A DNA stretch of 64,000 bases from Thalassospira sp. MCCC 1A03138 (GCF_002115785.1 NZ_JFJY01000003.1:186001-250000); one strand, 5' to 3'; positions 1 through 12,663 are shown, numbered from the stretch's first letter. Notes: a model not told the origin generated them from the letters alone. Numbers and translations are program-made.

Positions 1-1366
1 GGTTAGCAGCATATGGCATCGGAACATCTTCACCGGTAACGCGCGCGACCGGCGCATCCAGGTAATCAAACGCATGTTCCATGATGACCGATGCGATCTC
101 GGCACCGATACCGGCAAAGTGCCAGCCTTCTTCGCAGGTCACGAGACGGTTGGTTTTCATGACCGAGCGAACGATGGTGTTCACATCAAGCGGACGGATG
201 GTCCGAAGGTTGATGACCTCGGCGGAAATGCCCTGCTCTGCAAGCTGCTCTGCCGCTTTCAGCGCCTTGCCGACCATGATTGAAAACGCAACGATGGTAA
301 CGTCCGTTCCTTCGCGTTCGATCTTTGCCTGACCGATCGGAAGAACGAAATCTTCGTCGTCCGGCACTTCGAAGCTTTGTCCGTAAAGGATTTCGTTTTC
401 AAGGAAGACAATCGGGTTCGGATCACGAATAGCAGCCTTGAGCAGACCCTTCGCATCGGCCGCCGACCAAGGTGCGACAACCTTGAGCCCCGGGCAATGA
501 GCATACCAGGATGCATAGCACTGCGAATGCTGTGCGCCCACACGCGACGCAGCACCGTTCGGGCCACGGAACACGATCGGGCAACCAAGCTGGCCACCGG
601 ACATATACAGGGTTTTCGCAGCAGAGTTGATGATCTGGTCAATCGCCTGCATGGCGAAGTTAAAGGTCATGAACTCAAGAACCGGTTTCAGGCCCATGAA
701 TGCCGAACCGGTTGCAAGGCCGGTAAAGCCATGCTCGGTAATCGGGGTGTCGACAACACGCTTGTCACCGAATTCATCGAGCAAGCCCTGGGTGACTTTA
801 TAAGCCCCCTGATACTGCGCGACTTCTTCCCCCATGACATAAACGTTTTCATCGGCTCGCATTTCTTCGGCCATGGCATCGCGCAGGGCTTCACGAACGG
901 TCTGGGTCTTGAACGACGTATAGGTTTTCTCGTCCTGGGTCGCGTTCATGACGCTCATGGCACGCGGGTCCTGTTCGGCCCGTTCAATCGCACCGCTTGC
1001 AGCAACCGGTGCTGCATTGGACGAACTGGCCGGGGCCTTTTCTTCTTCCTTGGCTTCGGCCGGTGCGGCGTCGGCTTTCGGTGCAGAAGACGCCGAAACA
1101 TTATCAAGGGCGGAAGCATCCTCGTCTTCTTCGAGGATATAGGCGATCACAGCATTCACCGCGACGTTTTCAGTCCCTTCGGCAATCACGATCTTGCCGA
1201 TGGTCCCTTCGTCAACGGCCTCGACTTCCATCGTGGCTTTGTCGGTTTCAATTTCTGCAATCACGTCACCGGAGGCAACAGTGTCGCCTTCCTTGACGGT
1301 CCATTTGGCAAGCGTGCCTTCTGTCATGGTCGGCGACAGCGCCGGCATCAAAACTTCAATCGGCAT
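1..1366 (-). CDS. pdhB: Pyruvate dehydrogenase E1 component beta subunit with N-terminal lipoyl domain (3' end outside window)
   Basis: Reading leftwards from the ATG at 1366 gives an open frame of 455 codons that runs off the window edge, so the C-terminus is missing. Residues 1-76 form a biotinyl/lipoyl domain with the lipoylation motif [10 protein letters not shown], the modifiable lysine being K43. An acidic, Ala/Pro-rich linker of about 60 residues follows, and from about residue 140 comes the transketolase-like E1-beta domain. With the alpha subunit it decarboxylates pyruvate and reductively acetylates lipoamide, feeding acetyl-CoA to the citrate cycle. The fused lipoyl domain on E1-beta is typical of alphaproteobacteria. 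The start is preceded by a GGGAGAGAGGG ribosome site. pdhA lies 53 bases upstream and is surely co-transcribed; the E2 and E3 genes would be expected just beyond the left edge. Confidence 0.96.
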   Translation of the reverse strand, partial: MPIEVLMPALSPTMTEGTLAKWTVKEGDTVASGDVIAEIETDKATMEVEAVDEGTIGKIVIAEGTENVAVNAVIAYILEEDEDASALDNVSASSAPKADAAPAEAKEEEKAPASSSNAAPVAASGAIERAEQDPRAMSVMNATQDEKTYTSFKTQTVREALRDAMAEEMRADENVYVMGEEVAQYQGAYKVTQGLLDEFGDKRVVDTPITEHGFTGLATGSAFMGLKPVLEFMTFNFAMQAIDQIINSAAKTLYMSGGQLGCPIVFRGPNGAASRVGAQHSQCYASWYAHCPGLKVVAPWSAADAKGLLKAAIRDPNPIVFLENEILYGQSFEVPDDEDFVLPIGQAKIEREGTDVTIVAFSIMVGKALKAAEQLAEQGISAEVINLRTIRPLDVNTIVRSVMKTNRLVTCEEGWHFAGIGAEIASVIMEHAFDYLDAPVARVTGEDVPMPYAAN

Positions 1367-1419
1367 TGTTCCCTCTCTCCCGGGAAATATCGGTCAAAAG
1401 CGGTTCGCGGGTGTCGCGA

Positions 1420-2430
1420 TCACGCGTCGATCAGAATATCTGTGAACAGTTCGGAAACATCCGGTTCCGGGCTGTTTTGCGCAAACTCGGCCGCTTTGGC
1501 GACTTCCGCTTTCACATCCTTGTCGATGTCCTTGAGACCAGCCTCGTCGATGATATCGCCATCGATCAGCAGCTTTTTGACCATATCGATCGGATCGTGC
1601 TCTTTACGCATTTTATCGAGCTCGTCCTTGGTACGATATTTCGCCGGGTCGGACATGGAATGCCCGCGATAGCGATAGGTCTTGAGCTCAAGGATATAGG
1701 GCCCTTTGCCTTCGCGGCAATGCGCAACGGCACGTTCACCGGCGTCCTTGACCGCCAGAACGTCCATGCCATCAACCTGTTCGCCCGGGATACCATAGGC
1801 AGAACCGCGCTCGTAAAGGTCCGGGCTGGCCGAATGGCGCTGTGCCGACGTTCCCATGGCATACTGGTTGTTTTCGATGCAATAGATCACCGGAAGCTTC
1901 CAGAGCGCTGCCATGTTGAAGGATTCGTATACCTGCCCCTGGTTGACGGCGCCGTCCCCAAGATAGGTCAGGCAGACACGGTCCTGACCGCGATATTTGT
2001 AATTGAAGGCAATACCGGTGCCGAGCGAAACCTGCCCGCCGACGATACCATGCCCGCCATAGAAATTCTTTTCCTTGGAGAACATGTGCATCGAGCCGCC
2101 CTTGCCGTGCGAATAACCGCCTTCACGGCCGGTCAGCTCTGCCATGACCCCTGCTGGGTCCATGCCACAGGCCAGCATGTGGCCGTGGTCGCGGTAACTG
2201 GTAATCACACCATCATCGCCGGTAATGGCAGCCTGCATGCCGACAACGACAGCTTCCTGCCCGATGTAAAGATGGCAGAAGCCACCAATAAGCCCCATGC
2301 CATAAAGCTGACCGGCTTTTTCTTCAAAGCGACGGATCAGCAGCATTTCACGGTAATATTTGAGGAGATCGTCACTGCTCGCCTGATTGTCGGCGCGCGT
2401 CGTGGCGCGTTTGCGTTTTGTGGTCGCCAT
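1420..2430 (-). CDS. pdhA: Pyruvate dehydrogenase E1 component alpha subunit
   Basis: The 336-residue protein has the length and order of alphaproteobacterial PdhA. The thiamine pyrophosphate motif starts at GDGAVNQG (residues 158-165) and closes with IENNQYAMGTS near residue 185. The conserved YRGHSMSDP loop of E1-alpha is present near residue 255. It binds thiamine pyrophosphate together with the beta subunit encoded next door and carries out the first step of the pyruvate dehydrogenase complex. It is the first gene of the pdh operon, with a 544-base gene-free region upstream that must hold its promoter. A lysine/arginine-rich start (MATTKRKRATTR) is usual for the family and is not a signal peptide. 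Confidence 0.97.
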   Translation of the reverse strand: MATTKRKRATTRADNQASSDDLLKYYREMLLIRRFEEKAGQLYGMGLIGGFCHLYIGQEAVVVGMQAAITGDDGVITSYRDHGHMLACGMDPAGVMAELTGREGGYSHGKGGSMHMFSKEKNFYGGHGIVGGQVSLGTGIAFNYKYRGQDRVCLTYLGDGAVNQGQVYESFNMAALWKLPVIYCIENNQYAMGTSAQRHSASPDLYERGSAYGIPGEQVDGMDVLAVKDAGERAVAHCREGKGPYILELKTYRYRGHSMSDPAKYRTKDELDKMRKEHDPIDMVKKLLIDGDIIDEAGLKDIDKDVKAEVAKAAEFAQNSPEPDVSELFTDILIDA

Positions 2431-2974
2431 GTTTCCTCCCGGTGGATGGCTGTCGCTTAAGCATCATGTATGAGCGCTTAATTCGGTACTGGACCACCGA
2501 AATGACTACCCAAAACTACGTGTCGAAGCAAGCAATCTAACCACCCGTAAACTGTTGTTTTGCAACGCACAATCACAAATAAACCAAATAATGGTTAATT
2601 TATGTTTTTTTGCATATATACATAATTCAAGCGTTTCCAGTGACTTGAGGAACCGGCTTCATTCCCGTTCATTCCATCAGGTCACAAATGCTATGCTTTC
2701 CTGAAAAGAATATCACAGATCCGACACGTTTATTTCGCAACTGCCAGAAGAAACAAAAGGTTGTGTTGCCATGATCACAAACTATTGCAGGTCACAAATC
2801 AACCAAAAGACAGTTGAAACAACGCTGTAAGAGAGGATGTCAAATTCCCGCCAAGCAGCCCGGGCTGTAAAATCACGGGAAATACAGCCTCGGCCGCGCG
2901 CATTTTCAATTTTGGAAGTTGATCTCGCGCATAAAAACCCTTCCGGATTCTAAGCATAAATCTGCCGCGACCGA
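2431..2974. other. Gene-free AT-rich region upstream of pdhA
   Basis: This stretch lies between the divergently irrelevant end of the ftsB-like gene and the start of pdhA, so it serves as the upstream region of the pdh operon. I find no credible reading frame on either strand. It is much richer in A and T than its surroundings, especially 2560-2640. It contains four copies of TCACAAA, listed separately, and a 12-base palindrome CAGCCCGGGCTG near 2857. I could not pick out a convincing sigma-70 promoter by eye. Confidence 0.6.
2573..2798. repeat. Four copies of TCACAAA upstream of pdhA
   Basis: TCACAAA occurs at 2573-2579, 2682-2688, 2775-2781 and 2792-2798, all in the same orientation. Two copies belong to a longer exact 12-base repeat, CAGGTCACAAAT, at 2678-2689 and 2788-2799. 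Read on the coding strand of pdhA the motif is TTTGTGA, which resembles a half-site for CRP/FNR-family regulators, but I see no copy with a properly spaced inverted partner. Regulation of pdhAB through these boxes is a guess. Confidence 0.4.
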
Positions 2975-3325
2975 TTACTGGCTGGCAGCAACCGTTTCGT
3001 CGGCCGGGTAGCCATTGTGATGGAAGATAATCAGATCATCCGGGTGCGCGGCATTCAGCATCGCGCGCGCACGTTCATCGAGCAGATCAGGATCAAGATG
3101 CTTCGGGCGCATCGCAATCACGCGCTGCTCCAGATGCTTGCGCTTGTCGATGATTTCATCGCGCACTTTTGCGATATCGGCCACACGGTCCTGCATCGAC
3201 CAATAAGCCAGCAAACCACGATTACCTTCGACACTGTGGAAGATGAAATAGACCATAATGGTAAATGCAATGACCGGAGCAATAGCCTGACCTAGTCGGC
3301 GAATAACCGGCGATGTTGACGACAT
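2975..3325 (-). CDS. ftsB: FtsB/DivIC-type septum formation initiator
   Basis: This 116-residue protein has a short cytoplasmic N-terminus, one membrane segment at about residues 12-30 (IAPVIAFTIMVYFIFHS), and a predicted coiled coil at about residues 40-70. It ends with a stretch around PDLLDERARAMLNAAHPDD that is characteristic of alphaproteobacterial FtsB/DivIC proteins. FtsB bridges FtsL and FtsQ in the divisome. A GGGG ribosome site sits just before the ATG at 3325. Its place between eno and pdhA matches the usual gene order in this class, where a septum initiator follows enolase. The eno terminator separates it from eno, so it probably has its own promoter in 3326-3555. Confidence 0.85.
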   Translation of the reverse strand: MSSTSPVIRRLGQAIAPVIAFTIMVYFIFHSVEGNRGLLAYWSMQDRVADIAKVRDEIIDKRKHLEQRVIAMRPKHLDPDLLDERARAMLNAAHPDDLIIFHHNGYPADETVAASQ

Positions 3326-3555
3326 TTACCCCTGCCCCGTACGCGCAAGAAAAGAATCAACAGGAAAATCACCATTCCGGATTCGAAATGGAAAAACTGC
3401 GTGCGTTATTTCCCTTTGATCGCAAAGGCATAAACACAGCAATACTGAAAATCCCCGTAAGAATACCGTCCAATATAAACACAACAGGGTAAAAATAAGC
3501 TTAAAACAGCAATGCTAATCCACGGCAGTTACGCTCAATTAGCTGATCCTGAACA

Positions 3556-3590
3556 ACAAAAAACCGTCCCGGAATAACGGGACGGTTTTT
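3556..3590 (-). terminator. Intrinsic terminator after eno
   Basis: A perfect 13-base-pair stem (3559-3571 with 3578-3590, core CCGTCCCG/CGGGACGG) closes a 6-base loop. On the minus strand it is followed by a T run. It begins 25 bases past the eno stop codon. Confidence 0.9.
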
Positions 3591-3614
3591 CAAATTCAGT
3601 CCTGCAATCGAACC

Positions 3615-4985
<1,371 letters not shown>

Positions 4986-4990
4986 GCATA

Positions 4991-5863
4991 TCAATCCTTG
5001 AACATGTCCAGACGAACCGGATTGGCTTTTGCCACTTTGTCCAGTTCCATCAGAACCGACAAAACTTCCGGAAGCTTGTTCAAGGGAATCTGGTTCGGAC
5101 CATCGCTGATGGCCGCATCCGGGTTATCGTGGGTTTCGATAAACAGGGCGGCAATGCCGACAGATACAGCCGCACGCGCCAATACCGGAGCAAATTCGCG
5201 CTGTCCACCCGACGTTGTCCCCTGCCCACCCGGCTGCTGAACAGAATGGGTCGCATCAAATACGACCGGATAGCCCTGACGGGCCATGGTGGGAAGTCCA
5301 CGGAAATCGGTTACCAGCGTGTTATAGCCAAAGCTGGTCCCGCGATCACAAAGCATGATGTTTTCGTTGCCGGTTGACGCAATGTTGTTCGCAACATTCG
5401 CCATGTCCCAGGGTGCCAGGAACTGGCCCTTTTTGACATTCACTGCGCGCCCGGTTTTACCCGCGGCCTGCAAAAGATCGGCCTGACGGCACAGGAACGC
5501 CGGAATTTGTAGAATATCGGCAACTTCCGCGACCGCCACACACTGATCTGGCAGATGAACGTCGGTGACAATCGGAAGGCCGGTCTTTTCCTTGACCTCA
5601 GCCAGAATGTCGAGACCTTCGACCAGACCAACCCCGCGCCTCGACGTGCTGCTCGTGCGGTTTGCCTTGTCAAACGAGCTTTTGTAAACAAGCCCGATCC
5701 CTATCCCTTCAGACAATTCCTTAAGCGCTGCGGACATTTCCAGTGCGTGCTGACGGCTTTCGATCGCGCACGGCCCTGCCAGAAGCGCAAAGGGCCTGTC
5801 ATTGGCGAATTCGATGTTGCCGACTTTGACAGTTTTGATTTCCGTCATTTCGAAGTCTTTCAT
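4991..5863 (-). CDS. kdsA: 3-deoxy-8-phosphooctulonate synthase (KDO-8-phosphate synthase)
   Basis: The 290-residue protein condenses phosphoenolpyruvate with arabinose 5-phosphate to give KDO 8-phosphate, the precursor of the inner-core sugar of lipopolysaccharide. LLAGPCAIES near the N-terminus, YKSSFDKANRTS, GLPIVTDVH and VVFDATHSVQQPG are hallmarks of the family. Two starts are possible, the ATG at 5863 used here and another at 5848 (MTEIKTVKVG); neither has a strong ribosome site. It lies 13 bases after pyrG and so is co-transcribed with it, an arrangement common in proteobacteria (pyrG-kdsA-eno). Confidence 0.97.
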   Translation of the reverse strand: MKDFEMTEIKTVKVGNIEFANDRPFALLAGPCAIESRQHALEMSAALKELSEGIGIGLVYKSSFDKANRTSSTSRRGVGLVEGLDILAEVKEKTGLPIVTDVHLPDQCVAVAEVADILQIPAFLCRQADLLQAAGKTGRAVNVKKGQFLAPWDMANVANNIASTGNENIMLCDRGTSFGYNTLVTDFRGLPTMARQGYPVVFDATHSVQQPGGQGTTSGGQREFAPVLARAAVSVGIAALFIETHDNPDAAISDGPNQIPLNKLPEVLSVLMELDKVAKANPVRLDMFKD

Positions 5864-5876
5864 TCAGGCTGTGTGA

Positions 5877-7514
<1,638 letters not shown>

Positions 7515-7578
7515 TCATCTCAAAGCAAAACGCCGCAGTTCGATGCCGCTCAGTGCATCACGAACCGGGGAATACAAC

Positions 7579-7611
7579 AATCAAAAATTGAGGCGGCAAG
7601 TTTGCCGCCTC
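7579..7611 (-). terminator. Intrinsic terminator after secG
   Basis: A stem of nine to ten base pairs (GAGGCGGCAA at 7590-7599 with its complement at 7602-7611) is followed on the minus strand by AATTTTTGATT. It sits 18 bases past the secG stop. Confidence 0.8.
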
Positions 7612-7629
7612 TGGTCGTCGGTTTGTTTT

Positions 7630-7965
7630 TTAGCGGGTCGGAGCCGCCGGTCCGGTGTCCTCGGCGGGCTGTTGTTCAGCTGCCGGGGCCGGAGCCTGAT
7701 CCAGTATGGATGTCGGCTGGGTATGAGTGTTGGACAACAATGCCAAGGCAAGGCTTGTAATCATGAATGCCCCGGCAAGAATAGCGGTCGTACGTGTCAG
7801 AAGGTTTGCTGCGCTGCGCGAGCTCATGACGCCGAAATTACCGCCGCCGCCACCGCCGCCGCTTCCGCCGATACCAAGCCCACCGCCCTCGCTGCGCTGT
7901 ACGAGAATGACGGCAATCATGCCAAGCGCAAGAAGAAGGTGAATTACCAGAATGACAGTTTGCAT
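7630..7965 (-). CDS. secG: Protein translocase subunit SecG
   Basis: The 111-residue protein has two membrane segments (about residues 3-21 and 55-75) joined by a very glycine-rich loop. The loop runs from the conserved LVQRSEGGGLG to SSRSAANLLTR, which is diagnostic for SecG. SecG assists SecYE in moving proteins across the inner membrane. The C-terminal tail after residue 85 is Ala/Pro/Glu-rich and poorly conserved, as is usual in alphaproteobacteria. It lies about 100 bases downstream of tpiA, and the order tpiA-secG-pyrG is common in this class. Confidence 0.95.
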   Translation of the reverse strand: MQTVILVIHLLLALGMIAVILVQRSEGGGLGIGGSGGGGGGGNFGVMSSRSAANLLTRTTAILAGAFMITSLALALLSNTHTQPTSILDQAPAPAAEQQPAEDTGPAAPTR

Positions 7966-8064
7966 GGTCTCGAAACTCTTGTCCTAAAACTTCCGATCCG
8001 AACATTATTATGGCCGGATCGGGCAAAAATTTGATGCGTATTTAACGTGTTTTATGACAGTTGG

Positions 8065-8820
8065 CTAGGCGCAACTTTCAATAATTTTCCAAAAATCGTC
8101 AACCTTGAGGCTCGCCCCGCCAACCAGTGCACCGTCAACATCGGGCACAGACAGCAATTCAGCCGCATTGGACGGCTTTACCGAACCACCATACAGAATT
8201 CTGAATTTGTCACCATCATCAAATCGTGCCGTCAGCTCTGCACGAATTGCAGCATGAACTTCGGCAACTTCATCAACGCTTGCCGTGCGCCCCGTGCCAA
8301 TCGCCCAAACCGGCTCATAGGCAATCACGGTATTTTCTGGTGTCGCATCATCGGGAACCGAGACCGCAATCTGTCCATTGACCACAGCAAGCGTCGCACC
8401 AAGGTCGCGCTCCTGCTCGGTCTCGCCAACACAGACCACCGCAATCAGGCCGGCTTCATGGGCTGCCATTGTTTTCTGGCGAATAACGGTCGAACTTTCA
8501 CCGTGGTCGGCCCGACGTTCGGAATGCCCGACAAGAACATAACTTGCGCCGATATCGGCCAGCATCGGGGCGGCGATATCCCCGGTATGTGCGCCTGAAA
8601 CGGCAACATGGCAATCCTGCCCGCCAACCTTGACGGCACCACCGGCCGTCACACCGGCAACATCGGAAATCAGGGTTGCCGGCGGGCAGATCAGAATATC
8701 ACATGCCAGATCACCCTTTGCTTTCGCGCGGTCAGACAATCCACGCGCAAGTGCAAGCCCGTCGGTACGCAGGCAGTTCATTTTCCAGTTTCCGGCGATA
8801 AGGGGACGGCGCTGTGACAT
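8065..8820 (-). CDS. tpiA: Triosephosphate isomerase
   Basis: The enzyme interconverts dihydroxyacetone phosphate and glyceraldehyde 3-phosphate. Starting at the ATG at 8820 gives 251 residues opening with the canonical [12 protein letters not shown], whose lysine is in the active site. The catalytic histidine is in VLVGHSERR, the catalytic glutamate in [12 protein letters not shown], and the phosphate-binding loop is YGGSVKPSN. An upstream in-frame ATG at 8910 would add 30 residues with no family resemblance. The AGAGGT ribosome site ahead of 8820 supports the shorter form. Confidence 0.97.
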   Translation of the reverse strand: MSQRRPLIAGNWKMNCLRTDGLALARGLSDRAKAKGDLACDILICPPATLISDVAGVTAGGAVKVGGQDCHVAVSGAHTGDIAAPMLADIGASYVLVGHSERRADHGESSTVIRQKTMAAHEAGLIAVVCVGETEQERDLGATLAVVNGQIAVSVPDDATPENTVIAYEPVWAIGTGRTASVDEVAEVHAAIRAELTARFDDGDKFRILYGGSVKPSNAAELLSVPDVDGALVGGASLKVDDFWKIIESCA

Positions 8821-9147
8821 ATGTATATCTACCTCTTGCTGCGACGGGTTGTGGATCCGGCAATGGCGGGGCCATGTGGGAACCGATCCGATAAGTATTG
8901 TTACAAACACGGTTCGATGCGGGTTTTAGCACGCGCTCAGGCCCCGGCCAAGCCCCGGAAAACACTGTCAACCGAACTTCGGGTACGGTCAATGCAATCG
9001 GATGTTGCCGCCCTTACCTCTCGCCATTAAGATGCGCGGCAATTGCGCCGGGATTTTCGTTATGTTCCGGCAGATAAAAGAAACGCTGCCGGTACATTGT
9101 CATCTGCATTGTCATCGGCACCAACCACGAATTGTTAGGCTTATCAT
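8821..9147. other. Divergent intergenic region between tpiA and ppiD
   Basis: The two flanking genes are transcribed away from each other, so both promoters must lie here. I see a minus-strand TTGACA near 8966 but no matching -10 at the right distance, and no reading frame or structured RNA I can support. Confidence 0.5.
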
Positions 9148-11040
9148 ATGCTTGCTGGCATTCGCTCTTTTTCGAAATCAATCTTTGCCAAGATCATCCT
9201 CGGCGTGATTGCAATCAGCTTCGTCGGATGGGGCCTGAATGCGTCGATGCTCGATCTTGGAACATCGCGTCAGGTTGCTGAAATCGGCAGCCAAAATATC
9301 AGCCCCGCCGAACTGGATCGCGCCTTCCAGCGCAGCATCCAGAACATGCGCAGCGTTTTCGGTCCGAATTTTGACCGTCAGCAAGCCATCCAGATGGGCC
9401 TTTTGAACAATACGGTTCAAAATCTGGTTTCCCAGAAAATCCTGCGTGAAAACGCCAAGGAAATGGGCATCGGCATCAGCAACGAAAAAGTGCGCGAGAC
9501 GATTTTCGCCTCTCCGGGCTTCCAGAATGAAACCACCGGCCAGTTCGACCGCGAACGTTTCCTTCAGGCGCTGTATTCCAGCGGATATACCGAACCGGAA
9601 TTCATCGAAGGTGTTCGTGGCGACATGATGGGCCAGCAGGTTGTCGGCAGCCTCGCCGGTGCCGTCAGCGTCCCTGACGTCATGGCACGGCAGATTGCCG
9701 CCTACCGCAACGAACAGCGCAGCGGCAGCTTCTTTGCCCTGAATGCTTCGGAATTCGACACGGTCGAAACGCCCGATGACGCGACCCTTCGTAAATATCA
9801 CGAAGACAACGCACCGCAATTCACCGCCCCCGAAAGCCGCGATGTGACCCTGGTCACCCTTTCTGCGAAGGATCTGGCGGCAAATATGGATGTCACCGAA
9901 GAAGAAATTCTTGAGGCATATAACCATCGCCTGCCGGAATTCCAGACTCCGGAAAAACGCGTTGTCGAACAGATCCTGTTTGCACCCAATGAAAAGGAAA
10001 GTGCCCAGGAGGCCTATAAGGCGCTTCAGGGTGGTGCCGATTTCATGCAGGTCGCAACCGACGATGCCGGTATGGATCCGTCGATTGTCAAACTTGGTGA
10101 ATTCACCGCCGACAACATCCTTCCCGATCTGCGCGATGCGACGTTTGGCCTTGAAGAAGGCGCGTTTTCCGAACCGGTCGAAACAGCCCTTGGCTGGCAT
10201 ATCATCCGCGTGACCGGCATTACCCCGGAACAGACCGAAACCCTTGATCAGGTTCGCGACGATGTCGAAGCCGGTGTCCGGCAGTTCAAGGCCGAAGACG
10301 CGATCTATGATCTTGCCGCCAAGCTTGATGATGAACTTGGTGCCGGTACCCCGCTTGAAGAAGCCGCAAACGCGGTTGGCGCAAAAACCTATAAACTGAA
10401 CGACGTTGTGCGTGGCGAAGGTCTGGGTACTGAAATCACCGACAGCGGTGAGATCAATGCCAAGATTTTCGAACTGGGCAAGGGCGAGGAAAGCTTCCTT
10501 GAAGAAACCTCCACCGGTGTTCGTTACGTCGCACGCGTTGATGAAGTCACCCCGTCCGCCCTGCGTCCGTTCGAAGACGTGCGTGATGACGTTGTCACCG
10601 CATGGAAAACCGATGAACGCAACCGTCTGATGCTTGAAAAAGCCGATCAGCTTGCCGCGTCGATCAATGACCAGAATGCTGATATCGCAACGCTCGCCAC
10701 CAGCGACAACGCCGAACTCGAACAAAGCGGCCTGACCAAACGTACCGGTCAGGGCCTCCAAGGCAATGTCAGCCCGGCGGTTGCCGCAGCCCTCTTCACC
10801 CTTGAAGAAGGCAAGGCAAAGGCCGTTCAGTCCGGCGATAATGTTCTGGTTCTGAAACTTGATCAGATCAAAGCTGGCACCGTTGCCGAAGGCGCTGCCG
10901 ACCCGGTCGTGACCGAACTCAAACAGGGCCTGAACGAAGACATCCTTGCAGAATATCTTGATTACCTGCAGGACGAGATTTCGGTCAGCGTCAATAACAG
11001 CGTGATCAACGGTCTTTATCCGCAAACTGCGGCCAACTGA
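9148..11040 (+). CDS. ppiD: Periplasmic peptidyl-prolyl cis-trans isomerase of the PpiD/SurA type
   Basis: The 630-residue protein begins with a short cytoplasmic end and one membrane anchor (about residues 12-32, SIFAKIILGVIAISFVGWGL), then a SurA N-terminal-like chaperone domain to about residue 240. A parvulin rotamase domain occupies about residues 268-358 and ends with the typical GWHIIRVTGI. A second SurA-like lobe and a degenerate C-terminal region follow. PpiD helps outer-membrane and periplasmic proteins fold at the exit of SecYEG, so its position opposite tpiA-secG is fitting but may be chance. A terminator directly follows, so it is a single-gene unit. Acidic composition after the anchor is normal for the family. 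Confidence 0.93.
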   Translation: MLAGIRSFSKSIFAKIILGVIAISFVGWGLNASMLDLGTSRQVAEIGSQNISPAELDRAFQRSIQNMRSVFGPNFDRQQAIQMGLLNNTVQNLVSQKILRENAKEMGIGISNEKVRETIFASPGFQNETTGQFDRERFLQALYSSGYTEPEFIEGVRGDMMGQQVVGSLAGAVSVPDVMARQIAAYRNEQRSGSFFALNASEFDTVETPDDATLRKYHEDNAPQFTAPESRDVTLVTLSAKDLAANMDVTEEEILEAYNHRLPEFQTPEKRVVEQILFAPNEKESAQEAYKALQGGADFMQVATDDAGMDPSIVKLGEFTADNILPDLRDATFGLEEGAFSEPVETALGWHIIRVTGITPEQTETLDQVRDDVEAGVRQFKAEDAIYDLAAKLDDELGAGTPLEEAANAVGAKTYKLNDVVRGEGLGTEITDSGEINAKIFELGKGEESFLEETSTGVRYVARVDEVTPSALRPFEDVRDDVVTAWKTDERNRLMLEKADQLAASINDQNADIATLATSDNAELEQSGLTKRTGQGLQGNVSPAVAAALFTLEEGKAKAVQSGDNVLVLKLDQIKAGTVAEGAADPVVTELKQGLNEDILAEYLDYLQDEISVSVNNSVINGLYPQTAAN

Positions 11041-11055
11041 TCCCGATCAGAAATG

Positions 11056-11084
11056 GGGCGGCCTTTCATCGGGCCGCCCTTTTT
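11056..11084 (+). terminator. Intrinsic terminator after ppiD
   Basis: GGGCGGCC at 11056-11063 pairs with GGCCGCCC at 11072-11079 around an 8-base loop and is followed by five T residues. Confidence 0.9.
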
Positions 11085-11143
11085 CGTTAAACTCCGCGTT
11101 GCCTCATACCGCCCACCCCTAAGCGACCAAAATTGGACAGACC

Positions 11144-12640
11144 ATGGAAATCAAACCGGATTTCAACAGTTTCAAGCAGAACTACAATAACGGCATTTCA
11201 CAGGTTCTCTGGACCTCGCTGACCGCCGATCTTGATACGCCCGTCTCGGCATTTCTCAAGATCGCCGAAGGTATGCCCAACACCTATCTGCTTGAATCTG
11301 TCGAAGGCGGTGCCGTGCGCGGACGCTATTCATTCCTTGGCCTGCGCCCCGATCTGATCTGGCGCTGCTTTGGCCAAAAGGCCGAACTGAACCGCCGCGC
11401 TCTTGCCGATGCCGATGCGTTCGAAGACGAACCCGATGCACCGCTTGAAAGCCTCAAAAAGCTGATCGCCGAAAGTCACATCGCCCTGCCCGACAATCTG
11501 CCGCCCATGAGCGCCGGTCTTGTCGGCTATATGGGTTATGACACCGTGCGCCTGATGGAAAAACTGCCCGATAGCAACCCGGATGAACTCGGCGTCCCTG
11601 ATGGCATCTTTATCCGCCCGACAGTCACCGCAAGCTTCGATACCATCGCCGATACCGTCACCGTCGTAACCCCGGTCCGCCCCGAAAAAGGCATTGATGC
11701 GGATGCGGCCTATGATCTGGCCTGTGCGCGCCTGAATGATGTCGTGCAGCAGTTCCAGCGCAACCTGTTCCTTGATCGCCGGTCCAAATCCGCCCCCGAT
11801 ACCCTGCCCGACCCGAAGGTCAGCGTCGACGAGGCCGGTTTTCGCAGGATGGTCGATCAGGCCAAGGAATATATCCGTGCGGGCGATATCTTTCAGGTTG
11901 TCCTTTCGCAGCGTTATACCCTGCCATATCAATTGCCGCCTTTCGCCTTTTACCGCGCCCTTCGCCGGATCAATCCGTCACCTTTCATGTTCTATCTGGA
12001 TATCGGCGGGTTTCAGGTGGTCGGTGCCAGCCCGGAAATCCTTGTGCGTCTGCGCGACGGCGAAGTCACCATTCGCCCGATTGCCGGAACACGTCGGCGC
12101 GGCAAGACCCCCGATGACGACAAGGTCATGGCCCAGGACCTGCTTGATGATCCAAAGGAACGCTCCGAACATCTGATGCTGCTTGACCTTGGCCGCAACG
12201 ATGTCGGCCGTGTCGCCAAGCCGGGCACCGTGCGTGTCACCGACCGCGAACAGATCGAATACTATTCCCACGTCATGCATATCGTTTCCAATGTCGTCGG
12301 TCAGATCGACGAAAAATATGATGCGATGGATGCGCTCAAGGCCGGTTTCCCCGCCGGAACGGTTTCGGGCGCACCCAAGGTCCGCGCCATGGAAATCATT
12401 GATGAACTGGAATCGGTCCGACGTGGTATTTATGCTGGTTGTATCGGCTATATCTCCGCCGACGGATCGATGGATACATGCATCGCGCTTCGGACAGCCG
12501 TCATCAAGGACGAACAGATCCATATTCAGGCAGGTGCCGGGATCGTCGTCGACAGCAAACCGGAACTCGAACATAAGGAATGCCAGAACAAGGCAGGCGC
12601 GCTTATGGCCGCCGCCCGCGAAGCCCATCGGTTTGCCTGA
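11144..12640 (+). CDS. trpE: Anthranilate synthase component I
   Basis: The 498-residue protein turns chorismate and ammonia into anthranilate, the first step of tryptophan synthesis. The N-terminal feedback domain has LLESVEGG and RYSFLGLRP. The chorismate-binding domain (about residues 220-490) contains FQVVLSQRY, RPIAGTRRRG, LLDLGRNDVGRV and FPAGTVSGAPKVRAMEII. Its glutaminase partner trpG is 1.5 kb downstream rather than adjacent. Only about 60 bases separate the ppiD terminator from the start, with no leader peptide carrying tandem Trp codons, so attenuation of the classical kind is not seen here. Confidence 0.97.
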   Translation: MEIKPDFNSFKQNYNNGISQVLWTSLTADLDTPVSAFLKIAEGMPNTYLLESVEGGAVRGRYSFLGLRPDLIWRCFGQKAELNRRALADADAFEDEPDAPLESLKKLIAESHIALPDNLPPMSAGLVGYMGYDTVRLMEKLPDSNPDELGVPDGIFIRPTVTASFDTIADTVTVVTPVRPEKGIDADAAYDLACARLNDVVQQFQRNLFLDRRSKSAPDTLPDPKVSVDEAGFRRMVDQAKEYIRAGDIFQVVLSQRYTLPYQLPPFAFYRALRRINPSPFMFYLDIGGFQVVGASPEILVRLRDGEVTIRPIAGTRRRGKTPDDDKVMAQDLLDDPKERSEHLMLLDLGRNDVGRVAKPGTVRVTDREQIEYYSHVMHIVSNVVGQIDEKYDAMDALKAGFPAGTVSGAPKVRAMEIIDELESVRRGIYAGCIGYISADGSMDTCIALRTAVIKDEQIHIQAGAGIVVDSKPELEHKECQNKAGALMAAAREAHRFA

Positions 12641-12663
12641 TTTTCCGCATTCACAGCCCAACA

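Noticed and set aside
7838-7880. GGN repeat tract in secG as a possible tandem repeat or phase-variable site
   Set aside because: It encodes the glycine-rich loop that is normal for SecG, and the codons are varied rather than a pure tandem repeat.
8960-8972. TTGACA on the minus strand as the tpiA -35 box
   Set aside because: No -10-like hexamer occurs 16-18 bases downstream; the following sequence is GC-rich.
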